From JAGQSZ01 sp049647585 (GTDB lineage Bacteria > Actinomycetota > Acidimicrobiia > Acidimicrobiales > Microtrichaceae): DNA of 64,000 bases. The first letter of the stretch is position 1; every line of letters starts with the position of its first letter. The stretch is taken from assembly GCA_049647585.1 (NCBI GenBank), contig JBARXY010000020.1:49497-113496 (forward strand). The letters run 5' to 3'. Under the pieces are notes generated by a model. That model was not told where the DNA came from. It saw only the letters and a program-made list of their open reading frames with translations, and made no database searches. Made by a program: the position numbers and the translations under genes. Shown one piece after another: positions 43,931 to 54,794 of this stretch.

Positions 43931-46900
43931 GTGATCAGCATGGTGGGAACAGGTTTGGAAGTTCTCATTCCGGAACTGGGTCAGGTGGTCCGTTGTCGTG
44001 ATCGCATCTGGGCGGTCAACGAGGTCACGCCGTCGTCACTGCCCGCGGACGTCTTGTCGGGCACACGCCCGCAGCATCTCGTGCGCATGTCGTCGCTCGA
44101 GGACGACGGCTTCGGCGACGAGTTGACGGTCATCTGGGAGATCGAGTCCGGCACGCAGATCATCCCTCACCAAGAACTCCCTCGTCCCGATCCAGCTCGA
44201 CTGGATCCTCCGGAGCGTCTCGACGCGTTCCTCGATGCGGTGCGGTGGGGTGCCGTGGCCACGGCTGATTCTCGTGCTCTCCAGGCCCCGTTCCGTTCGG
44301 GCATCACCATCGAGGACTATCAACTCGACCCCGTGGTCAGGGCGCTGAGCATGCCGCGTGCGAACCTTCTTATCGCCGACGACGTGGGTCTCGGCAAGAC
44401 GATCGAGGCAGGTCTTGTCGTGCAGGAGTTGCTGCTCCGGCACCGGGCTAGGTCCGTCGTGGTGGTGTGTCCAGCTGGGTTGTGCGTGAAGTGGCAGGAG
44501 GAGATGCGAGACCGGTTCGGGCTCGAGTTCCGGATCGTTAACACCGATGCGGTTCGACAGCTACGGCGGGACCGTGGCGTGGGTGCGAACATCTTCTCCT
44601 CGTTCCCCCGGTTGATTGTGTCGATCGACTGGTTGAAGGACCGGAGGGCCCAGTCGCTGCTCGACGAGGTCCTCTCCGGTGTTGATCACCGCCGAGCTCC
44701 CCGACGGGTCGATCTCCTTATCGTGGACGAGGTGCACTCCGCTGCGCCGTCTGGTCGGGGGAAGTACGCGGTCGATTCACTGCGCACCAAAGCTATCCAG
44801 CGTTTGGCGCCGCACTGCGAGCACCGCCTGTTCCTGTCGGCGACCCCGCACAACGGATACAGGGAGAGCTTCACGGCGCTGTTGGAGCTACTTGACCCCC
44901 AGCGCTTTGCGCGCGGGGTGGATCCGAATCCGGAGCAGTTGGCGAAGGTGCTGGTCCGCCGCCTCAAACGGGAGTTACGGGAGGAGCTGCCGCCGAATCC
45001 TGATGGTTCCCCGCGGTTCGCGGAACGACGGGTCCTAGCGATGCCAGTCGGCTACCCCGATGACGAGCGCGAGGCCCACGAGATGTTGCAGCGCTACGCC
45101 GAATCTCGGCGTGGTCATCATGCGAAGGGGTCGAAGCGATCGGCTGCAGACTTCGTCACGCTGCTGTTGAAGAAACGCCTCCTCTCGTCCCCGGCTGCGT
45201 TCGCGAACACGCTCGCGAAGCATCGGGTCACGCTCGATAAGCACGAGCAGGCGTCGGCGCCGGCGACTGATGCTCAGATGCAGGCGGCTTGGGACCGTAG
45301 TGACGATGAGGCCGGCGACGACGAGTCGGGTGAAGCCTCGGCTGAGGCACTCACCACAGCGGCAAGGGGGCAGGCGCCTATCACCGCCGAGGAGCGGGAT
45401 CTGCTCAATCGGCTCGGCGGGTGGGTCGAGGAGCGTCGCCACCGCCCAGATGCCCGAGCCACCGCAATGCTCGAGTGGCTCGACGAAACGTGCCGCACGT
45501 CTGACGGCGGGTGGACCGACGAGCGGGTCATTATCTTCACCGAGTACCGCGACACCCAGAAGTGGCTGATCGACCTTCTGCTCACCAACGGGTTCGGCGG
45601 CGATAACGGTGAGCGGATCGCCGCCCTCTACGGAGGGATGGACACCGACGACCGCGAGCGGACCAAGGCCGAGTTCCAGGCCCGGCCGTCACGCTCACCG
45701 GTCAGGATCCTCGTGGCCACGGACGCGGCGTCGGAAGGCATCGACCTTCAGCGGCATTGCTGGCGCATGTTGCATTGGGAGATCCCGTGGAACCCGTCGC
45801 GTCTCGAGCAGCGCAACGGCCGTGTGGACCGTCACGGCCAGCCGCATCCTTTTGTGGAGATCCGCCATTTCGTTCCCGAAGGCTGGGAGACGGACAAGTC
45901 AGGGTTCGCCACCGAACTCGGTTTCCTCTCCAGAGTGGCGCACAAGGTCGAACAGATCCGTGACGACCTCGGATCGGTCGGCTCGGTGCTGGCCGACCAG
46001 ATCGGCGACGCCATGCTCGGCAAGCGCAGCAGCATCGACGACGACGCCATCGACCGTGCCCGCAGCAAACCCGGCACAAAGGTTCTCCAAGTCGAGCGCA
46101 AGCTCCGCGAAGGCCTAGCCCGTTGTCACGAACGCCTCCAGGAATCGATCGAGGAACTTGCTCTCACTCCGCAGCGGGTCGAGCGGGTTGTCGCTACCGC
46201 ACTCGACGTCGCCAACCAGCCGGCTATTGCGCCCACAGGTGTGGAGGGTGAGTTCCGGTTGCCGCCACTGAGCGGATCGTGGCAACGAACCTCCGAGGGG
46301 ATGATCGACCGGCTATCCGGCGATGAGCTGCCCTTCACTTTCGATACCGACCTTGCCGCAGGCCGCGACGATATCGTGTTCTGTCATCTCGGTCACCGCC
46401 TCGTCGCGCAGTCACTACGACTCCTCCGAGCAGAGGTGTGGGCCACCGGGCAGAGCCAGACGCTGTCACGGGTCACCGCCCGAACCGTCCCGGCAATGCC
46501 CGGTCTGCTGGAGGTTGGCGACGTGGGTGTGATCTGCCACGCCCGTCTAGTCATTACTGGCGCAGATGGACATCGCCTCCACGAGGAACTGGTCGTCGCC
46601 GGTGGACGGGTCCGAGGCGGCCGCTTCGCACGGATCGACACCTTGCGCGACCTCGACGCCTTGTTGGGCTCGACAGGTGATGCGCCGCACAACACATCCG
46701 GTATCGACGAGACGATTCGTTGGTGGGACAGCGTGGTCGAACCGGGCCTGACAAAGGCTTTGGATCGGCGATCCGAGACAGTGCAGGAATCGAAACGGCG
46801 CGAGCTATCCGAGCGGGCCGAGCGTGAGGCGACCTCGGTGCGCACCGTGCTGACAGAGCTGCAGCACCAGATCAACAACGACCTGGACAAACTCGCCGAG

Positions 46901-47104
46901 GAACGGACCGAGCAGCTCAGCCTGTTCACCGAACCCGAACGCGAACAGTCGCAACGCGATCTAGACGCACTTCGTCGCCGCCTCGAAGAGATCCCCGAAG
47001 AGATCGAACGAGAGGTAGCCGCCGTGCGCCAGCGCTTCACCGACCCCGAATGCCACATCTTCCCCGCTGCGGTCACGCTCCTCATCCCCGAGGAGGCCAA
47101 CTGA
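43931..47104 (+). CDS. drmD: DISARM SNF2-type helicase DrmD
   Basis: This is a 1,057-residue SNF2-family ATPase. ADDVGLGKTIEAG near residue 150 is motif I, DEVHSA near 264 is motif II, and SATPHNG near 303 is motif III. The helicase C-terminal half has TDAASEGIDLQ near 597 and QRNGRVDRHGQ near 627. A long coiled-coil tail follows. In class 1 DISARM this helicase is the specific component beside the adenine methylase. Start GTG 43931 (or ATG 43940) follows GGAGAGGGGAT. The stop overlaps the drmMI start as TGATG. Confidence 0.92.
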   Translation: MISMVGTGLEVLIPELGQVVRCRDRIWAVNEVTPSSLPADVLSGTRPQHLVRMSSLEDDGFGDELTVIWEIESGTQIIPHQELPRPDPARLDPPERLDAFLDAVRWGAVATADSRALQAPFRSGITIEDYQLDPVVRALSMPRANLLIADDVGLGKTIEAGLVVQELLLRHRARSVVVVCPAGLCVKWQEEMRDRFGLEFRIVNTDAVRQLRRDRGVGANIFSSFPRLIVSIDWLKDRRAQSLLDEVLSGVDHRRAPRRVDLLIVDEVHSAAPSGRGKYAVDSLRTKAIQRLAPHCEHRLFLSATPHNGYRESFTALLELLDPQRFARGVDPNPEQLAKVLVRRLKRELREELPPNPDGSPRFAERRVLAMPVGYPDDEREAHEMLQRYAESRRGHHAKGSKRSAADFVTLLLKKRLLSSPAAFANTLAKHRVTLDKHEQASAPATDAQMQAAWDRSDDEAGDDESGEASAEALTTAARGQAPITAEERDLLNRLGGWVEERRHRPDARATAMLEWLDETCRTSDGGWTDERVIIFTEYRDTQKWLIDLLLTNGFGGDNGERIAALYGGMDTDDRERTKAEFQARPSRSPVRILVATDAASEGIDLQRHCWRMLHWEIPWNPSRLEQRNGRVDRHGQPHPFVEIRHFVPEGWETDKSGFATELGFLSRVAHKVEQIRDDLGSVGSVLADQIGDAMLGKRSSIDDDAIDRARSKPGTKVLQVERKLREGLARCHERLQESIEELALTPQRVERVVATALDVANQPAIAPTGVEGEFRLPPLSGSWQRTSEGMIDRLSGDELPFTFDTDLAAGRDDIVFCHLGHRLVAQSLRLLRAEVWATGQSQTLSRVTARTVPAMPGLLEVGDVGVICHARLVITGADGHRLHEELVVAGGRVRGGRFARIDTLRDLDALLGSTGDAPHNTSGIDETIRWWDSVVEPGLTKALDRRSETVQESKRRELSERAEREATSVRTVLTELQHQINNDLDKLAEERTEQLSLFTEPEREQSQRDLDALRRRLEEIPEEIEREVAAVRQRFTDPECHIFPAAVTLLIPEEAN

Positions 47105-50100
47105 TGTCAACAGCTACCGCAACGAAGCAGAATCGGCGGCCGCAGTCCAACCCGAAGGCAGCAATCCAAGACTGGCTGACCCTGGTCGACCCAGACGGCG
47201 CCTTCCTCACCACTACCGAGCTCACCGCCGTGTTACCACACGGCTTCGAACCGATGCCCCCAGACCAGCGCACCGAGCTACGTGCACGGGCCGCCGACCT
47301 CGCCGAAGACACCACAGACCGAACGGAGCTTCGGTCATGGCTACTCGAAACGGTCCTCGACTGGGATGAGCAACTCGCCGGCGGCCAAGCAATCCCGGCC
47401 ACCGCCGCCGTGCGAGCACCCGAACACGGCATCCAACTCCGCCCCGACCAGGTGCTCATTGACGTCGACGACTCGACCAAGGTCCGCCTTGGCGTGTTCA
47501 TCTGGCCCGTCGGCGCCCGCCTTGACCGCCGAGTTGAAGTGTCCGTCTCGGGGGACACGTGGCTTGCCAGTCCCATCCAACGAGCTGAGACTTGGTGCCG
47601 CGAGAGCAACGTGCCCCTCGCTTTGATCACCGACGATGACCAGTGGGTTCTCGTGTGGGCGCCCCGTGGAGCCCCAGCAGCGTCATGCCGGTGGCGGATC
47701 GGTGACCTCGCCGACGAGCGGATCCTCCAAGCTGGCCTCGTGGCGCTGCTAGGTGCTCGCCGCTTCTTTGCTGTTGCCGATGATGAGACGTTGGAGAAGC
47801 TATTTGAGCGAGCAGCGAATGCTGAAGCGGAAGTCACCAAGGGGCTTGGCGCCTCGGTGCGACGCTCCGTCGAACTGCTCGTCGCAGCCATCTCCCGTGA
47901 CGACGTTGCGTCCGGTGGCAGAGTCCTCGACGGAGTCCCCTCCACAGAGGTCTACGAGTCGGCCGTCACTGTGCTCATGCGACTCGTCTTCCTCCTCTTC
48001 GCCGAGGAGCGCCGACTCCTGCCCGCCGAAGACCCGCTCTGGGCCGAGTCGTACTCCGTCCTCACCCTGCGAGACGAGCTGCGAAACGCGTCGGTCCGAG
48101 ACGGCGAAGACGCCCTCGAACGCCGGTCAACGGCCTGGCACCGCCTACTCGCGACCTTCCGAGCCGTTTACGGCGGGGTCAACCACGACCGACTCACCCT
48201 GCCCGCCTACGGCGGCAGCCTCTTCAATCCCGAGCGCTTCCCCTTCCTCGAAGGCCGTCGCGCCCCCGACCACCTCATCGTCGGCGACATCGACCTCGGA
48301 CCAGCCAGCGACGCAGCTACTGGCCCGGAACGCCCGGTCGTCATCGACGACCGCACCGTGCTGGCCATCCTCGACGCACTCCTGACCATCGAGGTGAAGT
48401 CCGGGCGCAGCAAGGTCGCTCAACGAGTCAGCTACAAGGCCCTCGACGTCGAACAGATCGGCCACTGCTACGAAGGCCTCCTCGACCACGGATGCGCCCC
48501 CGTTGAGTACCTCTCGGTTGGACTGATCGGTCCTGAAGGCAACGAACCTGAGTTCACGATCACGGAACTCGAAACGCACCTCGCCGATGGGACCCCAGCC
48601 CTGTGCGAGTGGCTGTCCGACAAGACCCGCTGCAACAAGAAGGCCACCGCACTCGAGAAGCTCCTTGAAGCTGAGCCCTTAGGAATCGACCTCGCCCGGC
48701 TCCGCGTCGCCTGTGGACACGACGACGAAGTTGTCGCACGAGTCCTGCCGTTCTGGGGAGTCATTCGCGAGGACCTTCGTGGCCTGCCTGTCGTGCTTCT
48801 GCCCGGATCGCAGTTCGTCACCCAAACCTCGACACGCCGCAACATGGGCGCGCAGTACACCACCAAGGCGCTCGCCGAAGAGGTCGTGCAGTACGCGCTC
48901 GAGCCACTCGTCTACGAACCCGGCCCCCAGAACGAAGCGGACCCCACCAAATGGAAGCTCCGTACTCCGGGCGAGATCCTTGACCTGCGGGTCTGCGACC
49001 CTGCAGTTGGATCCGGCGCGATCCTCACTGCCGCAGGCCGCTACCTCGCCGACCGGCTCGTTGAGTCCGTGATCGAACAGGGACCAGGGGGAGGTCCCTT
49101 CTCTGATCGTCTCACTGAGCTTGCCGATGCATCCGCAGACGAGCAGACCGTGCTGGCTCGCCGTGAGGTTGTCGACCACTGCCTCTACGGTGTCGACAAG
49201 AACCCCGTCGCCGCCGAAATGGCCAAGCTTTCCCTCTGGCTCACCACGATGGCCAGGGAACGCCCCTTCACCTTCCTCGACCACGCCATCCAAGTCGGCG
49301 ATTCTCTCCTAGGCATCACCGACATGGAGCAGCTCCGCTGGCTCCACCTCGATCCCGCCGAGCGCCATGGGGAGGCGAACTTCGAAACGCTTGCCCTCGA
49401 CCTCCGACTCAAGGAGGCCGCTGACCTCGCTCGCCGGCTCCAAGAGCTGTCGGTCGTCACGGTTCGCGACGCCACCGAGAAGCAGCGGCTTCACCAAGAG
49501 CTCTGCTCCAAGCTGGACGACCTCTCGGCTGTTGCTGATGTCGTCGTCGGAGCTGCGCTCAGCACCGCCGGTAGAGGCGGGATGTCGATAGAGCAGCGCC
49601 TCGACACTCAGGTCGACCGCATTCGGACTGCACTCGATGACGACCGCCCCCTCGACGAGCGAACTGCGGCGCTCAACACGCTCCAGGGCATCTCTACCGG
49701 CTGGCTTCGGACTGACCTCGCGGACGAGGTGCCAAACCCGTGGGATCGCCGGTGTCTTCACTGGCCACTCGCCTTTCCCGAGGTGTTCTTGAGTGGGGAT
49801 CGCGTAGGTTTTGACGCGATTGTCGGAAACCCTCCATTTCTGGGAAACAAGTACTGGAAGGAGACGCTCGGTCCGAGCTTTCAAGGAATGGTTCGGTTGC
49901 TCCTCGGCTCCACACCCGGCAAGATTGACTTGGCAGTCGTGTTCCTTCGACAGTGCTTCCGGCTCCTGGCTCCAGAGACTGGATGCTTCGGTTTGATCAC
50001 GTCGACTCAGTCCGCCGAAGGCCAAGCAGTGGAAGTTGGGCTGGGAGTCATAACCGAAAGCGGAACCATTATGCGAGCGCGCCGGGGCATGGCGTGGCCA

Positions 50101-51249
50101 GGCGACGCCAAGGTCCGGATCAATTTGGTATGGGTGCGAAAGGGTCCGTTCCAAGGTCTCCAGGTTCTGAATCACGCTGTGGTGTCAGCGATCGGGGCGT
50201 CGCTGACCGAGTTTGGCGGACGCGATGAGCCGAAAGCATTAGCGAAGCCTGATCTGTGGGCATTCGCAGGTGTGGACAACAGTCGTGGCGCCGGCTTCTT
50301 GGTTGATGTAGATGATCCGTGGTTGTTGCGACTCCGGCAGGAGAACAGCCGATTCGTGAGGCCCTACATTTCGGGCGAGGATCTGGGTGCTAGGCCTCTC
50401 GGGGACATCGAGCGGTGGGTTGTCGACACCGGAGACTCCTCACTCGAAGAGGTGCGAGCGGCTGATCCATCGGTCTACTCGTTCCTGACGGAGGTGGTGC
50501 TGCCTACCCGCACCCCAGAACTTTTGTCCCCGTACAAGGGCCTCGCAGATCGGTGGTGGCAATTCTGGAACCATCGCGCATCGCAGTTCAGACGTCTACG
50601 GGAAGCCGAATCGTGCATCGTTCTGCCGAAGGTGGCGATGTATGTGCTTCCTACCCGTGCGCCGACTGAATGGTGCTTCACCAACCAAGTGATTGTCGTC
50701 GAGGAGGGGAGAAGTGACTGCTACGGGGTAGCCAGAAGCATGTTCTTCACCGAGTGGATCGCGAGATATTGCACATCGTTCGGCGCCGGTGGTGGCATTC
50801 GACCCTCTGTTTCGAAGGGCGTCAACACGTTTGTGATGCCCGCATACTCCGGAGATGTCGAGCAGTTGGCCGACGCCTGGCTTGAAGCAGCCGAAACATG
50901 GTGTCGCAATTCCCAGCAGGGCCTGACCGCGTTGCAGAACGCCATTCACCATCGGAGTCCGAGTGCGAGCCTTCTAGCCGACATTCAGGCACAAATCGAC
51001 CGCGAGGTGGCTAAGGCGTACGGCTGGAGCGACCTTGATCTCAATCATGACCACCGAGAGACGCCGAACGGGGTGCGATTCACGGTGAGCCCGCAAATCA
51101 AGGATGAACTACTTGATCGGCTACTCCAGCTGAATCACGAACGATTTGCGGCCGAGATGGCAGCTGGCTTGCACGACAAGAAGGCGAAGAAGGCACCGGC
51201 GAAACGTCCGGCGAAGGCTGCGAACCCGTCCCAGGAGAAGCTGCTGTGA
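47104..51249 (+). CDS. drmMI: DISARM N6-adenine methyltransferase DrmMI
   Basis: This 1,381-residue protein resembles type IIG/PglX-type methyltransferases. The SAM-binding motif DPAVGSGA is near residue 633 and the catalytic motif NPPF is near 908, which defines an adenine-N6 enzyme. The C-terminal half contains target-recognition-like regions. It would mark host DNA so that DISARM attacks only unmodified phage DNA. The ATG at 47104 overlaps the drmD TGA, and the stop overlaps drmA as GTGA. Confidence 0.92.
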   Translation: MSTATATKQNRRPQSNPKAAIQDWLTLVDPDGAFLTTTELTAVLPHGFEPMPPDQRTELRARAADLAEDTTDRTELRSWLLETVLDWDEQLAGGQAIPATAAVRAPEHGIQLRPDQVLIDVDDSTKVRLGVFIWPVGARLDRRVEVSVSGDTWLASPIQRAETWCRESNVPLALITDDDQWVLVWAPRGAPAASCRWRIGDLADERILQAGLVALLGARRFFAVADDETLEKLFERAANAEAEVTKGLGASVRRSVELLVAAISRDDVASGGRVLDGVPSTEVYESAVTVLMRLVFLLFAEERRLLPAEDPLWAESYSVLTLRDELRNASVRDGEDALERRSTAWHRLLATFRAVYGGVNHDRLTLPAYGGSLFNPERFPFLEGRRAPDHLIVGDIDLGPASDAATGPERPVVIDDRTVLAILDALLTIEVKSGRSKVAQRVSYKALDVEQIGHCYEGLLDHGCAPVEYLSVGLIGPEGNEPEFTITELETHLADGTPALCEWLSDKTRCNKKATALEKLLEAEPLGIDLARLRVACGHDDEVVARVLPFWGVIREDLRGLPVVLLPGSQFVTQTSTRRNMGAQYTTKALAEEVVQYALEPLVYEPGPQNEADPTKWKLRTPGEILDLRVCDPAVGSGAILTAAGRYLADRLVESVIEQGPGGGPFSDRLTELADASADEQTVLARREVVDHCLYGVDKNPVAAEMAKLSLWLTTMARERPFTFLDHAIQVGDSLLGITDMEQLRWLHLDPAERHGEANFETLALDLRLKEAADLARRLQELSVVTVRDATEKQRLHQELCSKLDDLSAVADVVVGAALSTAGRGGMSIEQRLDTQVDRIRTALDDDRPLDERTAALNTLQGISTGWLRTDLADEVPNPWDRRCLHWPLAFPEVFLSGDRVGFDAIVGNPPFLGNKYWKETLGPSFQGMVRLLLGSTPGKIDLAVVFLRQCFRLLAPETGCFGLITSTQSAEGQAVEVGLGVITESGTIMRARRGMAWPGDAKVRINLVWVRKGPFQGLQVLNHAVVSAIGASLTEFGGRDEPKALAKPDLWAFAGVDNSRGAGFLVDVDDPWLLRLRQENSRFVRPYISGEDLGARPLGDIERWVVDTGDSSLEEVRAADPSVYSFLTEVVLPTRTPELLSPYKGLADRWWQFWNHRASQFRRLREAESCIVLPKVAMYVLPTRAPTEWCFTNQVIVVEEGRSDCYGVARSMFFTEWIARYCTSFGAGGGIRPSVSKGVNTFVMPAYSGDVEQLADAWLEAAETWCRNSQQGLTALQNAIHHRSPSASLLADIQAQIDREVAKAYGWSDLDLNHDHRETPNGVRFTVSPQIKDELLDRLLQLNHERFAAEMAAGLHDKKAKKAPAKRPAKAANPSQEKLL

Positions 51250-54200
51250 GCATCGCACCTGCACCGGCGGAGCTTCGGGCCGAGCTGGAACGCCTTGTCC
51301 TTACAGACCTTCTGGGTCCATCGGATCCGCATGAACAGTTGCCGGGTGTCCGGTCGCCGGTGCGGGAGTGGTACCTGGTGGGGATGCTGGCCCCGATGGG
51401 GACGATCGTGGATCCGAGCCGTAACGACGGTGACGACCTGCAAGACGGCGACGAAGGGGGCGCGCCTGGGCCGGATGATCGGCCGTCGAAGGTGGTGCTG
51501 TTCCCTTCCTCTATCGGCCTAACCGCCGCTGTCGACCCGTCGTGTTCGTCGTTGGAAGTCTCGGCATCCTGGGGTCGGTACGAGAAGATCGACAACCCTG
51601 ACCCAACTGCTGTTCGTGAGTACGAGCGTCTGTGGCAACGGCACCTCGCTGGTGGTGCGGTGACCGTGGCATTGGTCGAAGGCGACATCGGGCCGTTAGT
51701 CCCGGATGCTGGCCAGCCCGAGGTCGTGATCCGGGGTCGCTGTCGATCGACGCTGAACTGCTGGTTGGTCACGCTGTTCCTAGTGAACGAGCAGATGCCG
51801 ACGGCCACCAATATTGACGAGCGATGGCTGTTCCAAGTCGAGCTGTCCGCAAAGGCAGCCGACAACACGCCGGTGTTCGTGGGCCGCCAGCTCGCTCTCC
51901 CCGAAGAGACCAGCCACAGCGACAATGAACTCAGTCACCTCGATCTGCTCTACCGGGAGAAGGTCGAATTCGCCGTCGGCCATGGCACCGCTGTGCACGC
52001 CGAACCTGCACCAGGCGACCCGCACCGGGCCACCAAGGTCCGCACAACGTCGATCCCGCGTTCGGAGGTCGCCAAGGTGGAGGCACCAGGTCCCGACGAT
52101 CCGGCGCTAGACGAGGTCGAGCGGGAACTCATGGGAAGTGTCACCTTCGACATGGAAGCCCTTTCAAAGCTCGATGGCCCCGCAGCCGCAGGAGCGCTTC
52201 GACCACTCGCAGACGCGTACGACCGCTGGCTCGAGCGGCAGGATGACCGCGTCGTGGACCTCAGCGTTGATGAAGCGGAGGCGGCCAGAGCAGCGGTAAC
52301 AACTGCCCGGGGCATCTCGGTACGGTTGCGGGTTGGTATCGAGCTGCTGGCGACGGATTCGGTGGCGGCAGAGGCGTTCTCGTTCGCTAACCACACGATG
52401 TGGCAACAGCGCGTTCGCACCCTCGTGGCGCTGGCACGCCGTGAGGACCCGAAGCTGAGTTTGACCGATGCAGAGACGCAGGTCGCAGCGAAGCCCAACT
52501 GGTCGTGGCGGCCGTTCCAAATCGCGTTCGTGTTGGTGAACCTCCCGTCGTTGGCCGATCCGACTCACCCCGAGCGCCAGCTCAATACCGGTACTGCAGA
52601 CCTGTTGTTCTTCCCGACCGGTGGCGGCAAAACCGAGGCCTATCTTGGGCTGACGGCGTTCACCCTTGCGATCCGGCGCCTCCAGGGCGACGTCGACGGT
52701 CACTCGGGCGAGGGTGGCGTCGGGGTCTTGATGCGCTACACCCTTCGGCTGTTGACGTCCCAGCAGTTCCAGCGTGCGGCGACACTGATCTGCGCGTGTG
52801 AAGTTCGACGCCGTGAGCTGATTGCTGCTGGCGACGACAGATGGGGTGAGACGCCGTTCCGGATCGGGATGTGGGTGGGTGGTTCGGTCAGCGCGAACAA
52901 GACCCAGGACGCCGCCCGTGATCTGGATGACTTGCGCAACACGGGTTGGGCGAAGGGTGCGGGTCCGACTTCGTTGGTGGCGTGTCCGTGGTGTGGCGAG
53001 GAGCTCGACCCCAAACGCGACGCGAGCTCGCACCCGCATTTGTGGCGAACCCTGATTACCTGCGGCGATTCGAAGGGACGTTGTCCGTTTACGGCGAAGC
53101 GTTCCGGTGGTGAGGGAATCCCGGTCGTCAGCGTCGATGAGGAGATCTACCGGTTGCTCCCCGATCTGGTGATCGCCACGGCAGACAAGTTCGCGCAGCT
53201 TCCATGGCAGGGGGCGACCAGCGCCCTGTTCGGACGAGTCACCCGCAAGTGTTCGAGACATGGGTTCCGGACTTCGGACCTAGACGTCGTCGGCGAACAC
53301 AAGGAAGCCGACAAGCACGCCAAGGTCGGAGGCCTTGACGCCGCCACTACCGTCGACTGCCTGCCCCGTCGACCGCCGGATCTGATCATTCAGGACGAGT
53401 TGCATCTGATCGCTGGGCCGCTCGGTTCGTTGTTCGGGTTGTACGAGACTGCGATCGACGAGATCGCGTCGTGGACGGTTGACGGCAAGCCCTCGCGTCC
53501 GAAGGTGGTTGCGTCAACAGCGACGATCCGCAAGGCCGAGACACAGACCTACAACCTCTTCTGCCGCCGTCTCGCGGTGTTCCCACCGCAGGTTCTTGAT
53601 GCGGGCGACTCGTTCTTCGCCGTCGAACGGCCACTCGATGAGACACCCGGCCGTCTGTACCTGGGGGTGTGTGGGATGGGGCAGCGGTTCAAGTCGGTCG
53701 CCACACGCGTTTACACGACCGTGCTTGCTGCGTCACAGGTCCTCTACGAGAAGCACGGCGCCGCAGCGGACCCGTGGATGACCACGGTGGGTTATTTCAA
53801 CGCGTTGCGCGAGTTGGGCGGGATGCGCCGCATGATCGACGACGACGTGTCGAACCGTCTTCGCCGTACTGATCGTCGCGGATTGGCCCGGCGTTATCTC
53901 AATGAAGAGGTCAAGGAGCTGACGTCTCGGATCAGCTCCGCCAACATCCCCGCCACCCTCGACCAGCTCGGAGTGCGTTTCACTGGGACCAAACCGGAGA
54001 AGGGCCGGTACCCGGTCGATGTGGTACTCGCCACGAACATGATCTCGGTTGGTGTCGACGTGCCCCGCCTCGGGTTGATGATCTGCTCAGGTCAACCCAA
54101 GACGACAGCTGAGTACATCCAGGCAACGAGCCGAGTCGGGCGAGACAACGCCGGGCCTGGCTTGGTGATCACGCTCTACAACTGGGCACGCCCTCGAGAC

Positions 54201-54794
54201 CTTTCCCATTACGAGACCTTCGAGCATTACCACCAGACCTACTACCGACAGGTCGAAGCACTGTCGGTTACCCCTTTCGCCCGACGGGCCCTTGATCGAG
54301 GCCTGACTGCGCTCATGGTCGCCCAAGCCCGCCACACGAACGCGGACTGGAACCCCAAGGCGGCGGCACAGACCGTGCCGGTCAACCAGCCAGCGTTCAA
54401 CCGGATTGCTGACGCGCTGCATCTACGCGCAGACCTAGTCGCCAACCCCGCGGCCGCCGCCGAGGTCGATCAGCTCGTCGCGACCCGGCGTGACAAATGG
54501 TCCAAGCAGCAGAAGGCTCCCGGTGTCACCCTCACCTACGCCCGGGGCCGCGGGGACGCTATCGACCTGTTGCAGTCTCCCGAGTCGGGGCCGTGGACCG
54601 AATTCACCGTCCCCAACTCGCTGCGCGAGGTCGAGACCGGGACCAACCTGCTGCTCCGCGAAGATGACCCGTCCGACGATCCAACCGCCGAGTATCCAGA
54701 TCCGCCAGCTGACGAGTCAGACGAAGAGATACCGCAGGCCGCTGAGGATGCCGATCTGGTCGACGGTGATGTGATAATTGAGGACGACGAGTGA
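51246..54794 (+). CDS. drmA: DISARM helicase-domain protein DrmA
   Basis: This 1,182-residue protein is the signature DISARM component. PTGGGKTEAYLG near residue 455 is its Walker A, IIQDELHLIAG near 715 its DExx box, and ATNMISVGVDVPRL near 930 with SRVGRDNAG near 962 its C-terminal helicase motifs. A CPWC/CGDSKGRC zinc ribbon lies between the helicase halves. The start is GTG at 51246, overlapping the drmMI stop, and the stop overlaps the drmB start. Confidence 0.93.
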   Translation: MSIAPAPAELRAELERLVLTDLLGPSDPHEQLPGVRSPVREWYLVGMLAPMGTIVDPSRNDGDDLQDGDEGGAPGPDDRPSKVVLFPSSIGLTAAVDPSCSSLEVSASWGRYEKIDNPDPTAVREYERLWQRHLAGGAVTVALVEGDIGPLVPDAGQPEVVIRGRCRSTLNCWLVTLFLVNEQMPTATNIDERWLFQVELSAKAADNTPVFVGRQLALPEETSHSDNELSHLDLLYREKVEFAVGHGTAVHAEPAPGDPHRATKVRTTSIPRSEVAKVEAPGPDDPALDEVERELMGSVTFDMEALSKLDGPAAAGALRPLADAYDRWLERQDDRVVDLSVDEAEAARAAVTTARGISVRLRVGIELLATDSVAAEAFSFANHTMWQQRVRTLVALARREDPKLSLTDAETQVAAKPNWSWRPFQIAFVLVNLPSLADPTHPERQLNTGTADLLFFPTGGGKTEAYLGLTAFTLAIRRLQGDVDGHSGEGGVGVLMRYTLRLLTSQQFQRAATLICACEVRRRELIAAGDDRWGETPFRIGMWVGGSVSANKTQDAARDLDDLRNTGWAKGAGPTSLVACPWCGEELDPKRDASSHPHLWRTLITCGDSKGRCPFTAKRSGGEGIPVVSVDEEIYRLLPDLVIATADKFAQLPWQGATSALFGRVTRKCSRHGFRTSDLDVVGEHKEADKHAKVGGLDAATTVDCLPRRPPDLIIQDELHLIAGPLGSLFGLYETAIDEIASWTVDGKPSRPKVVASTATIRKAETQTYNLFCRRLAVFPPQVLDAGDSFFAVERPLDETPGRLYLGVCGMGQRFKSVATRVYTTVLAASQVLYEKHGAAADPWMTTVGYFNALRELGGMRRMIDDDVSNRLRRTDRRGLARRYLNEEVKELTSRISSANIPATLDQLGVRFTGTKPEKGRYPVDVVLATNMISVGVDVPRLGLMICSGQPKTTAEYIQATSRVGRDNAGPGLVITLYNWARPRDLSHYETFEHYHQTYYRQVEALSVTPFARRALDRGLTALMVAQARHTNADWNPKAAAQTVPVNQPAFNRIADALHLRADLVANPAAAAEVDQLVATRRDKWSKQQKAPGVTLTYARGRGDAIDLLQSPESGPWTEFTVPNSLREVETGTNLLLREDDPSDDPTAEYPDPPADESDEEIPQAAEDADLVDGDVIIEDDE